Positions 9,498 to 19,013 of a stretch of 64,000 bases of DNA are shown here, one piece after another; within the stretch, counting starts at the first letter, position 1; each line of letters begins with the position of its first letter. Position numbers and translations under genes: made by a program. The notes under the pieces are model-generated. The model was not told where the DNA came from. It searched no databases and saw nothing but the letters and a program-made list of their open reading frames with translations. Source of the stretch: an uncultured Bacteroidota bacterium (lineage in GTDB: Bacteria; Bacteroidota; Bacteroidia; Flavobacteriales; Flavobacteriaceae); NCBI GenBank assembly GCA_902515395.1, contig CABXUL010000003.1:1-64000 (forward strand), written 5' to 3'.

Positions 9498-10439
9498 CTA
9501 GTTTAAATTCTCAGTAATAAAATCTACCACACCCTGGCCAGACTTGTCAATAATTCCAATTCTTGGAGCATATACAACATTTTTTATTTTCAAAGAATCT
9601 GCTCTTTCCTTAAGAACTTTTGCATGTAATGGATTGTGATGAAAATCTGCAATATTTTTTGGTTTTCTATTTTTTCCTGGATTGAAAATAAAAATTGGTG
9701 GATCGTTGGCATCCATTTTTTCAAAAAAATCAACCTCTGAAATATAGTTTTCATCAAATGATCTTTTCATCCATTTTTCAGTATCCATTTTCCCAAGATA
9801 CTTTTCAAAAATAGATTTTAAGTATGCCAGGTCAACATTTGCCATGTTTTTCCATCTATTTAGATTCAATGAATGGGCAGCTGCCATTCCAATAATACAA
9901 GAAACTTTTGTAGACTCTCTTAGAATTGGATCAGAACTATTTTGATCTGACATGTCATCTTGAAGGCCAATCCATAAAGATGAAGTTGCACCGGCAGATG
10001 CCCCCATCAGTGCTACTTTATCTTTTAATAAATTATATTTTTCGCTATTAAACCTTAGAAATTGTAGTGCTCTTTTTGCATCATTAAATGATGAAAATAA
10101 AAAATCATCATTATTCTTAAAGGTGTAATTGATTGTGGCAAAAGATATATTGTTCTTAAGTAATCTTTTAAGTCTTTTAAAATTATTTTTAGTGTATGCA
10201 GCATTTTTACTACCTGATCCAAATCCTCCACCATGAATATAAATAACAAACGGAGATTTTGATTTGCTATCAGCAATCCATAAATCTAGAGTGTTTTTCT
10301 TATCTGGACCATAACTAATGTTTTTATAAACTTTATAGTTATCAGCTTTAATTACTGAATCTATGTTAACTCTTTTTATTTGTGAAAAAAGAATTAAAGA
10401 ATTAAATATTAAAACACATAGAACAAAGTTTTTAATCAT
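9498..10439 (-). CDS. Secreted alpha/beta hydrolase (BD-FAE/carboxylesterase-like)
   Basis: YIHGGGFGSGSK oxyanion motif and ALMGASAGATSSLW nucleophile elbow (GASAG). Confidence 0.88.
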   Translation of the reverse strand: MIKNFVLCVLIFNSLILFSQIKRVNIDSVIKADNYKVYKNISYGPDKKNTLDLWIADSKSKSPFVIYIHGGGFGSGSKNAAYTKNNFKRLKRLLKNNISFATINYTFKNNDDFLFSSFNDAKRALQFLRFNSEKYNLLKDKVALMGASAGATSSLWIGLQDDMSDQNSSDPILRESTKVSCIIGMAAAHSLNLNRWKNMANVDLAYLKSIFEKYLGKMDTEKWMKRSFDENYISEVDFFEKMDANDPPIFIFNPGKNRKPKNIADFHHNPLHAKVLKERADSLKIKNVVYAPRIGIIDKSGQGVVDFITENLN

Positions 10440-10479
10440 TCTATCACCTGTTAGTTATTTAAATTGAAAAAAAATAAAT

Positions 10480-10608
10480 TTAATTTCCCCTTCCTGTTTT
10501 GCGGACTGATGTGGTGGCCTTCTTCATTGAACCAGGCTTAATTTTCTTATTGTTTTTATCATTTGAAGGACCTTTCACTTTGCTGTTACCAAAATATTTA
10601 CTGCTCAT
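10480..10608 (-). CDS. 42-aa highly basic small protein, not in the supplied ORF track
   Basis: Minus-strand translation from ATG at 10608: MSSKYFGNSKVKGPSNDKNNKKIKPGSMKKATTSVRKTGRGN*. Confidence 0.6.
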   Translation of the reverse strand: MSSKYFGNSKVKGPSNDKNNKKIKPGSMKKATTSVRKTGRGN

Positions 10609-10670
10609 GATTTTTGTTTAGTTAATAAGTAAATGTAACACTTAATAATATTAATTCAATATTTATATAT

Positions 10671-11357
10671 CTATAGCATTGACTCAAGCCTCTCCTCCAT
10701 TTCATCCTCTAATTGATGATAAAAATCAATTCCGGTTAACTTTTCAATCAAATCAACAGTCACTTTGTAGTTTTTGAAAGATTCAAGTTTTTTATTTGGC
10801 ATCAAGTAAGCTGTCATTTTTTCCATCTTTGCATTATAGATAATTTTATAAAAAAGATTTGGGACTGAAACTTTATTTTTCGTTCCAATCGAATCTAAAC
10901 CGTATCTCAATACCCCTCCTGTAGTGACATATATTTCATTTTTTTTTGCCAAAAACCTGACGTGCTCCTCAAGTTTTCTCCACTCCTGCCCATTAAAATT
11001 TCTATTTTGAGGAGATATATTAGACATGTATGAAGCCTCTATTACTGATATTGAATCCATTTTCATATCGGCAGCAGGGACAAGATGACCTCTGTCATAT
11101 CCAGAGTTTGTGTAATCAGAATGATTTGCAGATCCCGTTGAAACCTTTTTATCAACTATATAATATTTTTTTCTCACTTTATTTCCATTTAACATCTCTG
11201 AATTCAGCTTATAGTGAACCCATTCTGCTTGCTCGTGATCTTCTAAATAGGACAGAGAGTAATAAGTATGTTCAACATACTCCCCTTTGGATTTTGGCAA
11301 AAATTTTAACTGGCCTATGCAGATAAATGGAATAAAAAAAAGAATCAGCTTTTTCAT
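10671..11357 (-). CDS. Secreted DNA/RNA non-specific endonuclease (NUC1 family)
   Basis: YDRGHLVPAADM catalytic motif and NISPQNRNFNGQEWRKLEEHVR. Confidence 0.92.
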   Translation of the reverse strand: MKKLILFFIPFICIGQLKFLPKSKGEYVEHTYYSLSYLEDHEQAEWVHYKLNSEMLNGNKVRKKYYIVDKKVSTGSANHSDYTNSGYDRGHLVPAADMKMDSISVIEASYMSNISPQNRNFNGQEWRKLEEHVRFLAKKNEIYVTTGGVLRYGLDSIGTKNKVSVPNLFYKIIYNAKMEKMTAYLMPNKKLESFKNYKVTVDLIEKLTGIDFYHQLEDEMEERLESML

Positions 11358-11511
11358 TTCTAGACAATTTAAAAAAAATGAACCAAATTTAAACTTTCGT
11401 TAAATGACATGAGTAATGGCTTTTATAGTCTTGGCAATTACTGGAGACAAAATGATTTTTGATATATACACTTATTAATTTTAAATTAGGATAATAATTG
11501 GTTAAACTCTG

Positions 11512-11874
11512 ATGGAAAGAAATGTTTTTGGTGAGCCACTTGAGATTTGTTGTACGAGTCCTATGACAGGATATTATAGAGATGGCTCATGTAAAACTGA
11601 TATTGAAGATACAGGTACTCACACAGTTTGTGCTATTATGACTGATGATTTTTTAAGATTTTCTGCTTCGATGGGTAATGATCTAATTACCCCAATACCA
11701 TATTATCAATTTCCTGGATTAAAAGAGGGGGATAAATGGTGCTTATGTGTAAATAGATGGATAGAGGCTGAAAAAGCAGGAAAAGCTCCGAAATTAATTT
11801 TAGAAGCGACTCACGAAAAAACTTTAGAGTATACTAATTTAGATTTGTTAGTGAAATACGCTTTTTTAAAATAA
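11512..11874 (+). CDS. DUF2237 family protein
   Basis: NVFGEPLEICCTSPMTGYYRDGSCKTDIEDTGTHTVCAIMTDDFLRFSASMGNDL is the characteristic DUF2237 sequence. Confidence 0.88.
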   Translation: MERNVFGEPLEICCTSPMTGYYRDGSCKTDIEDTGTHTVCAIMTDDFLRFSASMGNDLITPIPYYQFPGLKEGDKWCLCVNRWIEAEKAGKAPKLILEATHEKTLEYTNLDLLVKYAFLK

Positions 11875-11889
11875 TATTTAAATCGAATT

Positions 11890-13440
11890 ATGTTTAGACA
11901 TCCAGGTATTATGAAGAAAAAATTTAATTTTCAAATTAATTTGGTTATTATAATTTTCTTATCCTTTGTTTTATCATGTGAATTTAACATGCATGAAAAG
12001 GTCTCAGATTTAAAAAAACCAAATAGACCCAACATACTTCTTTTAATGTCTGATAATCAATATGCTGATCATTTAGGATGCTATGGAGATAGATCTATCA
12101 AAACAACTCATATTGACAAGCTAGCCAAAGAAGGAGTCATTTTTAAAAATGCATACTGTTCGGCACCTTCATGTTCCCCAGCCAGAGCCTCCATGCTTAC
12201 TGGTAAGGATATTTGGAACTTGGGAGAAGCAGCTAACCTTTGGAGTAGTTTCCCAAAAGTTGAAGTTTATACAAAACTAATGGAGGAGTCTGGCTATCAT
12301 GTTGGAATTGAGGGAAAAGGATGGGGTCCTGGGGATGAGAGCGTAACTGGTTGGAAGCAAAATCCTGGTGGAGTTCGATACGATTCTTTTGAAGATTTTT
12401 TTAATGAGGTAGAAAAAGGTCAACCTTGGATGTATTGGTATAGTAGCAGAGACCCTCATCGACCCTATAGAAAGGAGGGATGGAAAAAATCGGGTATTAA
12501 TCTCGATTCAATAAATGTTCCACCCTACCTCCCTGATAATTATGAGGTCAGGAAAGATATAGCTGATTATTACAATGAGATTCAAAGATTTGACGAAGAG
12601 GTAGGCTCATACATTTCCTTACTCAAAGAAATGGGGCAAGTTGAAAATACAATTATTATTGTTTGTAGTGACAATGGTTGGCAAATGCCCAGAGGTTTGG
12701 CCAATTTATATGATTTTGGAACTAAAATTCCATTAATCATATCCTGGCCAGAGTTTTTTCCACCTGGACGGGAGGTGGATGACTTTGTCAACATAAAAGA
12801 CTTTGCCCCAACCTTTCTAGAGGTCTCAAATATTCCAGTCCCTCAAGATATGAACGCAAAAAGTTTTTTAAATATACTTACCTCAAAAAAACAAGGCAGA
12901 ATCGATCCAAAAAGAGATCATGTAATTATGGCAAGAGAGCGACATGCATTTGTCAGAAAAGGAGGGTTAGGTTACCCTGGTAGGGCAATCAGGACTGCCA
13001 ATTATTTATATATAAAAAATTACGAGCCGGATAGGTGGCCTGCTGGTGACCCCCCTTTGTATGGAGATGTTGATGCTCATATGTTACACTACGAATCACC
13101 AACAAAATTATACATGTTGAAAAACAAAAAATTTAAAAAGGTTAAGCCACTATTCGATCTAGCTTTTTCTAAAAGACCTAAGGAAGAGCTTTATGATTTA
13201 TTGAAGGACCCTTTCCAGATGAATAACCTCGCTAATGTCGACAAATACAAACCAAACCTAGAAACCTTGTCAAATCGACTCAAATCATACTTGGTAAAAA
13301 CAAAAGATCCTAGGGAATTGGGTCAAAAATTAAATTGGGACAACGCACCATATTATAAAGACAGGGACAAAAAACCAAGACCTTCAAAAAAGGCCAGAGA
13401 AATGCTTGGACTTAAAGAAGAATATAGCTATTTAAACTAA
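11890..13440 (+). CDS. Sulfatase (Cys-type, heparan-sulfatase-like), probable lipoprotein
   Basis: RPNILLLMSDNQYADHLGCYGD and CSPARASMLTGK (C-x-P-x-R). Likely start at 11911 (MKKKFNFQ..., lipobox LSC). Confidence 0.9.
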   Translation: MFRHPGIMKKKFNFQINLVIIIFLSFVLSCEFNMHEKVSDLKKPNRPNILLLMSDNQYADHLGCYGDRSIKTTHIDKLAKEGVIFKNAYCSAPSCSPARASMLTGKDIWNLGEAANLWSSFPKVEVYTKLMEESGYHVGIEGKGWGPGDESVTGWKQNPGGVRYDSFEDFFNEVEKGQPWMYWYSSRDPHRPYRKEGWKKSGINLDSINVPPYLPDNYEVRKDIADYYNEIQRFDEEVGSYISLLKEMGQVENTIIIVCSDNGWQMPRGLANLYDFGTKIPLIISWPEFFPPGREVDDFVNIKDFAPTFLEVSNIPVPQDMNAKSFLNILTSKKQGRIDPKRDHVIMARERHAFVRKGGLGYPGRAIRTANYLYIKNYEPDRWPAGDPPLYGDVDAHMLHYESPTKLYMLKNKKFKKVKPLFDLAFSKRPKEELYDLLKDPFQMNNLANVDKYKPNLETLSNRLKSYLVKTKDPRELGQKLNWDNAPYYKDRDKKPRPSKKAREMLGLKEEYSYLN

Positions 13441-13591
13441 TAGTGCATTGATTTTAAAAAACAAATGATATTGGATCTAGAGGATAGTGAAAGCATTAAA
13501 GCATCTAATTATGAGGAGTTTTATGATCCATAGAAAAATAATATTCAAACACAGTAAATGGGAAATAAAAAAGTGAATAGGTTTTTATTTT

Positions 13592-15319
13592 TCATTTTAT
13601 TAAAAAAGTAGGATCATTTTTTTCAATTTTCAAATCCTTAAACATGAAAGTATTTTTACTTAGTTCAAGTTTTTTCTTGCTTTCAATATTTACTCCATTT
13701 ATTTTTATAATCTTAGTTTTTATGTAAGGATAAACTTCCTCAAAGTTCTCATTTTTCATGTTCGAGTTAAAATCTGAAAAAAGAAAAAGTGAGTTATAAT
13801 CTTTAAGATGGGAATCTTTAATTAATAGTTGATCTATTTCTATTTTATTTGGCATGTAGCATGTATATCCAAAATCATGTAGTCCTGAATTTTTTCCAGA
13901 GAATAGACTAAGAGTTGAGGATTTTGTTTTTGACGGAATAAAGACACAATTTTTAATTTTAAAATCACCATTCCAAGTACTTCCATAATCTTGACGAAGA
14001 CTAACTAAATTTTCACCTCCTATTGTTGAGTCTTCAACAAGAAATTCACCAAAACCAATTAATTTTATCCCCATATATCCCAGAGTGGAATTGCGAATAG
14101 TTGCATTATAAACTCCCATATGTGCGTCAAATCTAGATAAAGTACAGTTTTCAAAAATCAAATTCTTGCAATAGTTAGATCCAAAAATTCCCCAATAAGT
14201 TTCATCATTAATATCATTTGTTTGTCGACAATTTTTAAATAGTACATTATTAGAACTGATTACAGATAAATCATATGACCCTCTGGAAACAAGTTTTCCT
14301 GCATTTCCAATTTTTTGATAAGTTTTGTGTCCTGTTAATAAACAATTTTTAATCTTAACATTTGAGGCATTTTTTATACTAATAAAACCTCGATAAGGAG
14401 TGCCATGATTTCCCTCCCCTTTTATAAAATGTTTTAAATTATTTATTTCAATATTAGATCGATTAACTAAAATATTTCTGGAATAGTAGGGATGATTTTC
14501 TTCCTCTACCTGATTTGCTATAGTTATAAATTTACCTCCTTTAATTATTAATTTTTCCTGGTCAATTAAAAAAAAATTCATTTCAGAAATATTCTTGAAA
14601 TCCCAAATTATTGGAGTGTTTTCATTTACATTACCATTTTTATCTATTAAAAATATATCAGTTTGTTCCCTACCATTATTTTGATTTAACCCATATCTTA
14701 TATACATTCTAACATTGTTGTCAGTTACTTTAACTAAGGCTGCTTCATTAATTTTGATGTTTATCTTTTTTTGTCCTTTTTTAATTGATTTAATGTGATT
14801 TATTTTAAAAGAAGGCTTTTTAGATCTTATCTCAAAAATGGAAGATGTATAATCATCAACATTCGTGTCATCAATTATAAACGTTGCATTACCAAAATCA
14901 GTATTAGTACTAATTATTGCTGAAACTTTCTTTCCAGTAATGTTGTATAATGCATCATCATCAGCTTTTACATCAAATCCATAATGGTTAGCAACTTCAT
15001 GGGTAGCTTTAATAAAAATAGCATCATCTGAAACACCATCCCCAATAGCCCCAAGATCACTGTAGTTTATAACTCCTTTTTTTTTAATAAGGTTTAAATC
15101 TTGACGATTTAAGTTTATTATCAATTCATTGTGGACATCGGAATTGACTTGGGTTGAATTTTCATTTACATAGAAGTAGGATTCATCAGTTTGTATTTTT
15201 TCATTTTTGTTATGATCACGAGAGCTACATCCACAAAACCACAAAAGGATTAATATCGGGAAGGAAAATTTGAACTTTTTTAAAGATGTTTTTTTAAAAC
15301 TTTGGATTATAATAAACAT
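13592..15319 (-). CDS. Right-handed beta-helix / pectate-lyase-3-like lipoprotein
   Basis: Lipobox WFCGC; INYSDLGAIGDGVSDDAI motif; repeated short N/I-rich beta-helix coils (NVKIKNCLLTGHK, NVLFKNCRQT, NLIFENCTLS). Confidence 0.78.
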   Translation of the reverse strand: MFIIIQSFKKTSLKKFKFSFPILILLWFCGCSSRDHNKNEKIQTDESYFYVNENSTQVNSDVHNELIINLNRQDLNLIKKKGVINYSDLGAIGDGVSDDAIFIKATHEVANHYGFDVKADDDALYNITGKKVSAIISTNTDFGNATFIIDDTNVDDYTSSIFEIRSKKPSFKINHIKSIKKGQKKINIKINEAALVKVTDNNVRMYIRYGLNQNNGREQTDIFLIDKNGNVNENTPIIWDFKNISEMNFFLIDQEKLIIKGGKFITIANQVEEENHPYYSRNILVNRSNIEINNLKHFIKGEGNHGTPYRGFISIKNASNVKIKNCLLTGHKTYQKIGNAGKLVSRGSYDLSVISSNNVLFKNCRQTNDINDETYWGIFGSNYCKNLIFENCTLSRFDAHMGVYNATIRNSTLGYMGIKLIGFGEFLVEDSTIGGENLVSLRQDYGSTWNGDFKIKNCVFIPSKTKSSTLSLFSGKNSGLHDFGYTCYMPNKIEIDQLLIKDSHLKDYNSLFLFSDFNSNMKNENFEEVYPYIKTKIIKINGVNIESKKKLELSKNTFMFKDLKIEKNDPTFLIK

Positions 15320-15428
15320 ACCAAAATATATAACAAAAAACTTTCTAAAAAAAGTAGTAATTAATATTCCAAGAATTATTAGATAGGATTTAATAAAGGT
15401 ATTTTTTTCTAACTCCTTGATGTTAGTG

Positions 15429-15500
15429 AGCCAATGTCGGGATTTGAACCCGAGACCTCTTCCTTACCAAGGAAACGCTCTACCCCTGAGCTACATCGGC
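15429..15500 (-). tRNA. tRNA-Thr (anticodon GGT)
   Basis: Reverse complement GCCGATGTAGCTCAGGGGTAGAGCGTTTCCTTGGTAAGGAAGAGGTCTCGGGTTCAAATCCCGACATTGGCT folds as a cloverleaf with loop TTGGTAA. Confidence 0.93.
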
Positions 15501-15508
15501 AAAAAAAG

Positions 15509-15581
15509 AGCGGGAGACCGGGTTCGAACCGGCGACATTCAGCTTGGAAGGCTGACGCTCTACCAACTGAGCTACTCCCGC
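15509..15581 (-). tRNA. tRNA-Gly (anticodon TCC)
   Basis: Reverse complement GCGGGAGTAGCTCAGTTGGTAGAGCGTCAGCCTTCCAAGCTGAATGTCGCCGGTTCGAACCCGGTCTCCCGCT, loop CTTCCAA. Confidence 0.95.
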
Positions 15582-15635
15582 ATTTTATAGATACTAAGAT
15601 CTACAAATAAATTTAATATTTCAAATTTTGTCTTG

Positions 15636-15717
15636 TGGGGAGAGCAGGATTCGAACCTGCGAAGGTAAAACCAACAGATTTACAGTCTGTCCTCGTTGGC
15701 CGCTTGAGTATCTCCCC
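15636..15717 (-). tRNA. tRNA-Tyr (anticodon GTA), long variable arm
   Basis: GGGGAGATACTCAAGCGGCCAACGAGGACAGACTGTAAATCTGTTGGTTTTACCTTCGCAGGTTCGAATCCTGCTCTCCCCA, loop CTGTAAA. Confidence 0.95.
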
Positions 15718-15737
15718 CAAACTCAGAAATTTACAAG

Positions 15738-15811
15738 AGCCGATGGAGGGACTCGAACCCACGACCTGCTGATTACAAATCAGCTGCTCTAGCCAGCTGA
15801 GCTACATCGGC
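15738..15811 (-). tRNA. tRNA-Thr (anticodon TGT)
   Basis: GCCGATGTAGCTCAGCTGGCTAGAGCAGCTGATTTGTAATCAGCAGGTCGTGGGTTCGAGTCCCTCCATCGGCT, loop TTTGTAA. Confidence 0.95.
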
Positions 15812-16136
15812 ATCTTTAATAGTATGAGTCAATAGCGTTTTCTAATAAATTTATGAATATCAAAATATACCCATTAACATATTCACATAACACAATACTA
15901 ACTTAATAATTCAAAGACCTTTTATTCGGTGGCAAATATAACATCATTTGATATTAATACGAAAATAAACTAAGTGTAAAGTTTAAAGGCTTTAATGTTT
16001 ATTTTAAAGAACACTAAATCTGTATAATTTTTACCAGAGTTATGGGATAAGAAATATATAATGAAGTAAAATTCAATGAAGTCTTAAAAACTTAAGATGA
16101 AAGATGTAGAAACTAAATTTTAAATTAACTAATTGA

Positions 16137-16439
16137 TTAGCCTGATAGTCTTTGCTTTTCTTTGTATTTTTTTAGGATTCTTTCAGCTGAGTCTGCAGCT
16201 AAATTAATAGCTTCTTCAAAACTCTTAGCCATCTTCTTCACAACCACATCATCTCCTGGAATTCCAATTTTTAATTCAGCAAGCTTATTGATCCTGTCAT
16301 TCGTATTTTCAACCTTGGTGTAAACAAATACATCAATAATATTTAAATAAAATTGACTGATTTTTTTAATTCTTTTTTCCGCAAATTCTATCAATTTGCT
16401 ATCAGCATTGTAATTAACAGATTGAAAATTAATATTCAT
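16137..16439 (-). CDS. hpf: Ribosome hibernation-promoting factor (HPF/RaiA family)
   Basis: MNINFQSVNYNADSKLIEFAEKRIKKISQF...FEEAINLAADSAERILKKYKEKQR; context rpsU-xerC-hpf-tRNAs. Confidence 0.9.
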   Translation of the reverse strand: MNINFQSVNYNADSKLIEFAEKRIKKISQFYLNIIDVFVYTKVENTNDRINKLAELKIGIPGDDVVVKKMAKSFEEAINLAADSAERILKKYKEKQRLSG

Positions 16440-16449
16440 AATAATTGTT

Positions 16450-17379
16450 TTACTTTTTTAAATTTTTTCCTCTCGGGTGGGCTTTGTTGTATATCTCTTG
16501 TATCCTTTTCAGGCTCCCATGAGTATATACCTGGGTTGCTGCTACACTCTCGTGACCTAACAACTCTTTAACAGCGTTTAAATCTGCACCGTTATTCAAT
16601 AAATGAGTTGCAAAACTATGACGCAAAATATGGGGACTTTTCTTAACCTTAGTTGACACCTTACTAAAATAATAATTTACAGTTTGGTAAACAAATCCCT
16701 CATTGAGTTTTGTGCCAGAAGGCAAACAAAAAAAATAAATTTGATCAATTTGATTAAAAATTTTATTCTTTTCTTTTAAATAAATTCTTAATGAAGAAAT
16801 TATCTCGGGTAATAATGGAATGAGTCGTTCCTTATTTCTTTTACCTTTTACTTTAATTAACTTTGAATCTAAATCTACAGCAACTGTTTTGAGATCAATT
16901 AATTCTTGCCTCCTAATCCCAGTATAGTACAAAACCGTAATAATTGTTTTTTCAAGAATTCCTCGATAATCTTGGGAAAACAAATCACCATTCAACAGTT
17001 GAGAAACCTCATCAATTGAAAAAGGTACATTAACCTTTTTCGAAGCTTTCATTGGTTTGTGTAGTTTTAGGGGTGAAACTTTAATTGTTTCAGTCTTGAG
17101 TAAAAAATTATAATAAGATCTCAAAACAGAAATTTTTCTATTTATTGTTCTGTTACTATTTTCGATCTCTACTAAAGAAATTATCCATGATCTAATGTGA
17201 AAATATTCTACTAAATCTATATCTTCTAAGTTGAAATTTTTAGAGCAATAATTTTGAAAATTAGATAAATTTTGTTTGTATGCTACACAGGTATGAGAAG
17301 AATATTTTTTTTCGTGTTTAATAAAATCCAAGAAGTGATTTATAGACATAAAAAAACGTTGTAAATCAAAGTTAGGCAA
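16450..17379 (-). CDS. xerC: Tyrosine recombinase XerC-type
   Basis: Catalytic blocks TGIRRQELIDL, HILRHSFATHLLNNGADLNAVKELLGHES, TQVYTH. Confidence 0.92.
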   Translation of the reverse strand: MPNFDLQRFFMSINHFLDFIKHEKKYSSHTCVAYKQNLSNFQNYCSKNFNLEDIDLVEYFHIRSWIISLVEIENSNRTINRKISVLRSYYNFLLKTETIKVSPLKLHKPMKASKKVNVPFSIDEVSQLLNGDLFSQDYRGILEKTIITVLYYTGIRRQELIDLKTVAVDLDSKLIKVKGKRNKERLIPLLPEIISSLRIYLKEKNKIFNQIDQIYFFCLPSGTKLNEGFVYQTVNYYFSKVSTKVKKSPHILRHSFATHLLNNGADLNAVKELLGHESVAATQVYTHGSLKRIQEIYNKAHPRGKNLKK

Positions 17380-17417
17380 CTTATTAATTACAACGAGTGA
17401 TACTATTAAATAAAAAC

Positions 17418-17612
17418 TTATTGATTCTCTAAGTCCCTCAATCGCTGAATATATACAGCTTTTTTAATCTTATCACGGTTTCTTACCGAGGGCTTAATAA
17501 ATTCTTTTCGAGTTCTTAACTGACGCATTCCTCCTGTTCTATCAAATTTTCGTTTAAAACGTTTTAATGCTCGATCAATGTTTTCTCCGTCTTTTACAGG
17601 TATAATTAACAT
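17418..17612 (-). CDS. rpsU: 30S ribosomal protein bS21
   Basis: MLIIPVKDGENIDRALKRFKRKFDRTGGMRQLRTRKEFIKPS. Confidence 0.96.
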   Translation of the reverse strand: MLIIPVKDGENIDRALKRFKRKFDRTGGMRQLRTRKEFIKPSVRNRDKIKKAVYIQRLRDLENQ

Positions 17613-17642
17613 AATTTGTTTTTATACTTTAATAATGGTCTG

Positions 17643-17650
17643 CAAATATA
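17643..17650 (-). promoter_or_regulatory. Bacteroidota -7 element (TATATTTG) upstream of rpsU
   Basis: Plus strand caaatata is TATATTTG on the minus strand. A TTG lies about 20 nt upstream (17671-17673). Confidence 0.55.
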
Positions 17651-17685
17651 ATGATAGAATAATATCAAATCAAAATTCAAACTTA

Positions 17686-18846
17686 TTATTTAAGTAAATT
17701 TCTTGAAATTACTAACTTTTGGATTTCGCTAGTCCCCTCTCCAATTGTACATAATTTCGAGTCTCTAAGGAATTTTTCAACTGGATAATCCTTAGTAAAC
17801 CCGTAACCACCATGAATTTGAACTGCATCGTTAGCAATTTTTACACAGGCTTCAGAGGCAAATAACTTAGCCATTGCCCCGATTTGAGTTACATTTTTAC
17901 CTTGATTTTTATCATTTCCAGCCTGAAAAGTAAGAAGCCTGGCAGCCTCAATCTCTGTAGCCATCTCAGCTAGTTTAAAACCAATACCTTGAAAGTGCCC
18001 AATAGGCTTACCGAACTGTTCACGTTCTTTGGAGTATTTAACCGAGGCTTCGAATGCTCCTATAGCAACACCAAGTGACAAAGCAGCAATTGAAATTCTT
18101 CCACCATCAAGAATCTTCATGGATTGAATAAAACCATCTCCAATAGGACCCAGACGATTACTATCTGGTATAATACAATTATCAAAGACTAATTCTGCAG
18201 TCTCAGATGCACGCATCCCTAATTTATTCTCAACTTTTCCGGAACTAAAGCCAATCGTTCCCTTTGGGATAACGAAGCTAGTCATGCCATGACTATCTCC
18301 CTTTTCTCCATCTCGAAAAATTACAACAGATAGGTCACAAGATTTGCCATGTGTAATAAAATTTTTAGTTCCATTCAGTACCCAATGATCTCCTTCTTTT
18401 TTTGCTGTTGCATTCATTCCTTTAGCGTCAGATCCAGTACCTGGCTCGGTCAAACCCCAAGCTCCAAGCCATTCGCCAGTCGCTAATTTTGGAAGCCACT
18501 TCAACTTTTGCTCTTCATTTCCAAAAAGATGGATGTGTTCAGTAGCCAAGGAATTGTGTGCCGCTATAGAAAGGCCAATTGAGGGGTCAACCTTTGATAT
18601 TTCAGTAATAATCGATATATATTCTTGATAACCCATTCCAGCTCCACCATATATTTCTGGAATAAGTACACCCATAAATCCAAGTGAACCAGCTTTTCTA
18701 AGGACCTCTAGTGGGAAATATTGGGCTTCATCCCATTCCATGTAATAAGGGCGAATATATTGCTCAGAGAATTCTTGAGCAGAATCTGTCACCATTTTCT
18801 GGGTCTCATTTTGATCGACCTTTAAGATATTGTCAAGTTGAATCAT
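17686..18846 (-). CDS. Acyl-CoA dehydrogenase
   Basis: [55 protein letters not shown]. Confidence 0.95.
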   Translation of the reverse strand: MIQLDNILKVDQNETQKMVTDSAQEFSEQYIRPYYMEWDEAQYFPLEVLRKAGSLGFMGVLIPEIYGGAGMGYQEYISIITEISKVDPSIGLSIAAHNSLATEHIHLFGNEEQKLKWLPKLATGEWLGAWGLTEPGTGSDAKGMNATAKKEGDHWVLNGTKNFITHGKSCDLSVVIFRDGEKGDSHGMTSFVIPKGTIGFSSGKVENKLGMRASETAELVFDNCIIPDSNRLGPIGDGFIQSMKILDGGRISIAALSLGVAIGAFEASVKYSKEREQFGKPIGHFQGIGFKLAEMATEIEAARLLTFQAGNDKNQGKNVTQIGAMAKLFASEACVKIANDAVQIHGGYGFTKDYPVEKFLRDSKLCTIGEGTSEIQKLVISRNLLK

Positions 18847-18863
18847 ATAATAATTAAAGTCTA

Positions 18864-18893
18864 CAAATATAAGCTTATTATGTTTATTTTCAA
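18864..18893 (-). promoter_or_regulatory. Bacteroidota promoter TTG-N19-TATATTTG upstream of the acyl-CoA dehydrogenase gene
   Basis: Minus-strand TTG (18893-18891), 19-nt spacer, TATATTTG (18871-18864). Confidence 0.6.
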
Positions 18894-19013
18894 TAAATCA
18901 AAATCTGCTATTTTATTAAACTTTTTATTGATACCCTTCAGGTTTACTTAAAGAAATAAGTTTAAAAAAATTTTAAGTTTTATTAGGTAAAGTTACCTAT
19001 TTAGGAAGTCTGA

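Noticed and set aside
13465-13533. 22-aa ORF MILDLEDSESIKASNYEEFYDP after the sulfatase gene
   Set aside because: Too short, with no recognisable motif. It could be a decayed gene tail, but the sequence alone cannot support that.
16450-17379. Tyrosine recombinase as the integrase of a mobile element near the tRNA cluster
   Set aside because: It sits between rpsU and hpf in the conserved Bacteroidota order and looks like the housekeeping XerC-type recombinase.
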